Source: Desulfobulbaceae bacterium
GTDB taxonomy: Bacteria; Desulfobacterota; Desulfobulbia; Desulfobulbales; Desulfocapsaceae
Direction: 5' to 3'
NCBI GenBank assembly: GCA_030632405.1
Contig: DAOVUU010000140.1
Coordinates: forward strand, 1-6,686
Length of the DNA stretch: 6,686 nt
Positions 6,545 through 6,686 of the stretch are shown here, in pieces. Below the pieces are notes generated by a model. It was not told where the DNA came from, searched no databases, and saw only the letters and a program-made list of their open reading frames with translations. Within the stretch, counting starts at the first letter, position 1; each line of letters begins with the position of its first letter. The position numbers and the translations under genes are program-made.

Positions 6545-6686
6545 TCAGCGTAAAAGGTTATTGATAAGTACCTTATATTTCTTCTCTATCACATGTCGTT
6601 TCTTCTTCATGGTGTTCGTCAATTCTTCTCCAAGCTTAAACTCTTTGTCAAGAACAGTGATGCGTTGAAGCTTTTCATAGGGATTA
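6545..6686 (-). CDS. C-terminus of AMP-forming long-chain acyl-CoA synthetase, partial
   Basis: The last 46 codons of a gene entering from the right edge are visible, beginning NPYEKLQRITVLDKEF and ending at TGA (6545-6547). The pattern 'YEKL.R.TVLDKEF....ELTNTMKKKRHVIEKKY' is the closing segment of ANL-superfamily long-chain fatty acyl-CoA synthetases, which activate fatty acids with ATP and CoA. In that family the usual motif is LTPTLKxKR with the A10-region lysine that acts in adenylation; here the Pro is Asn (LTNTMKKKR) but the lysine cluster is kept. The gene is convergent with the MOSC gene (41-base gap). No convincing terminator separates them. Only the tail is seen, so exact chain-length class is unknown. 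Confidence 0.8.
   Translation of the reverse strand, partial: NPYEKLQRITVLDKEFKLGEELTNTMKKKRHVIEKKYKVLINNLLR

Noticed and set aside
6504..6559. ACCTTT...AAAGGT inverted repeat between the convergent MOSC and acyl-CoA synthetase genes
   Set aside because: The arms are 6 bases with a loop near 38 bases and no T-run, too weak to call a terminator.

Overview
The window looks like chromosomal DNA of a mesophilic, moderately AT-leaning bacterium. The protein character (a RecBCD-type rather than AddAB-type repair locus, a free-standing MOSC protein of the anaerobe type, a single-domain UspA protein, an AMP-forming acyl-CoA synthetase) best fits a Desulfobacterota sulfate reducer, perhaps of the Desulfobulbales. 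That placement is an impression from protein style, not a database result.

Layout. Positions 1-3356 (minus strand) hold recC, which overlaps the start of recB by 11 bases. recB runs off the left edge, leaving only its first 63 codons. Positions 3502-3798 (minus) encode a small, unrecognised 98-residue membrane protein in the same orientation upstream of recC. Its ATG abuts the ATG of a divergent 371-residue conserved-looking but unrecognised protein at 3799-4914 (plus): both starts lie in the palindrome CATATG. The 371-residue gene ends at a short hairpin plus T-run. Convergent to it is a UspA-family ATP-binding stress protein (4940-5416, minus) with a strong Shine-Dalgarno site. A 331-bp AT-rich divergent intergenic region follows, with a good sigma70-type promoter for the next gene and three related copies of a 10-14 bp sequence. 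Then comes a MOSC-domain protein with an extra C-terminal domain of about 105 residues (5748-6503, plus). At the right edge, convergent, is the last 46 codons of a probable long-chain acyl-CoA synthetase (6545-6686, minus).

How the genes relate. recC and recB are translationally coupled and encode two subunits of the RecBCD helicase-nuclease. recD is not visible and would lie to the left or elsewhere. The other genes look like independent units. I see no CRISPR, IS element, tRNA, rRNA or prophage, and no obviously new multi-gene system.

Most worth a second look are: a proline replacing the invariant Walker A threonine of RecB; divergence at many RecC positions that correspond to the E. coli Chi-recognition residues; the repeated motif between the usp and MOSC genes; the unassigned MOSC C-terminal domain; and the abutting divergent starts at 3796-3801.
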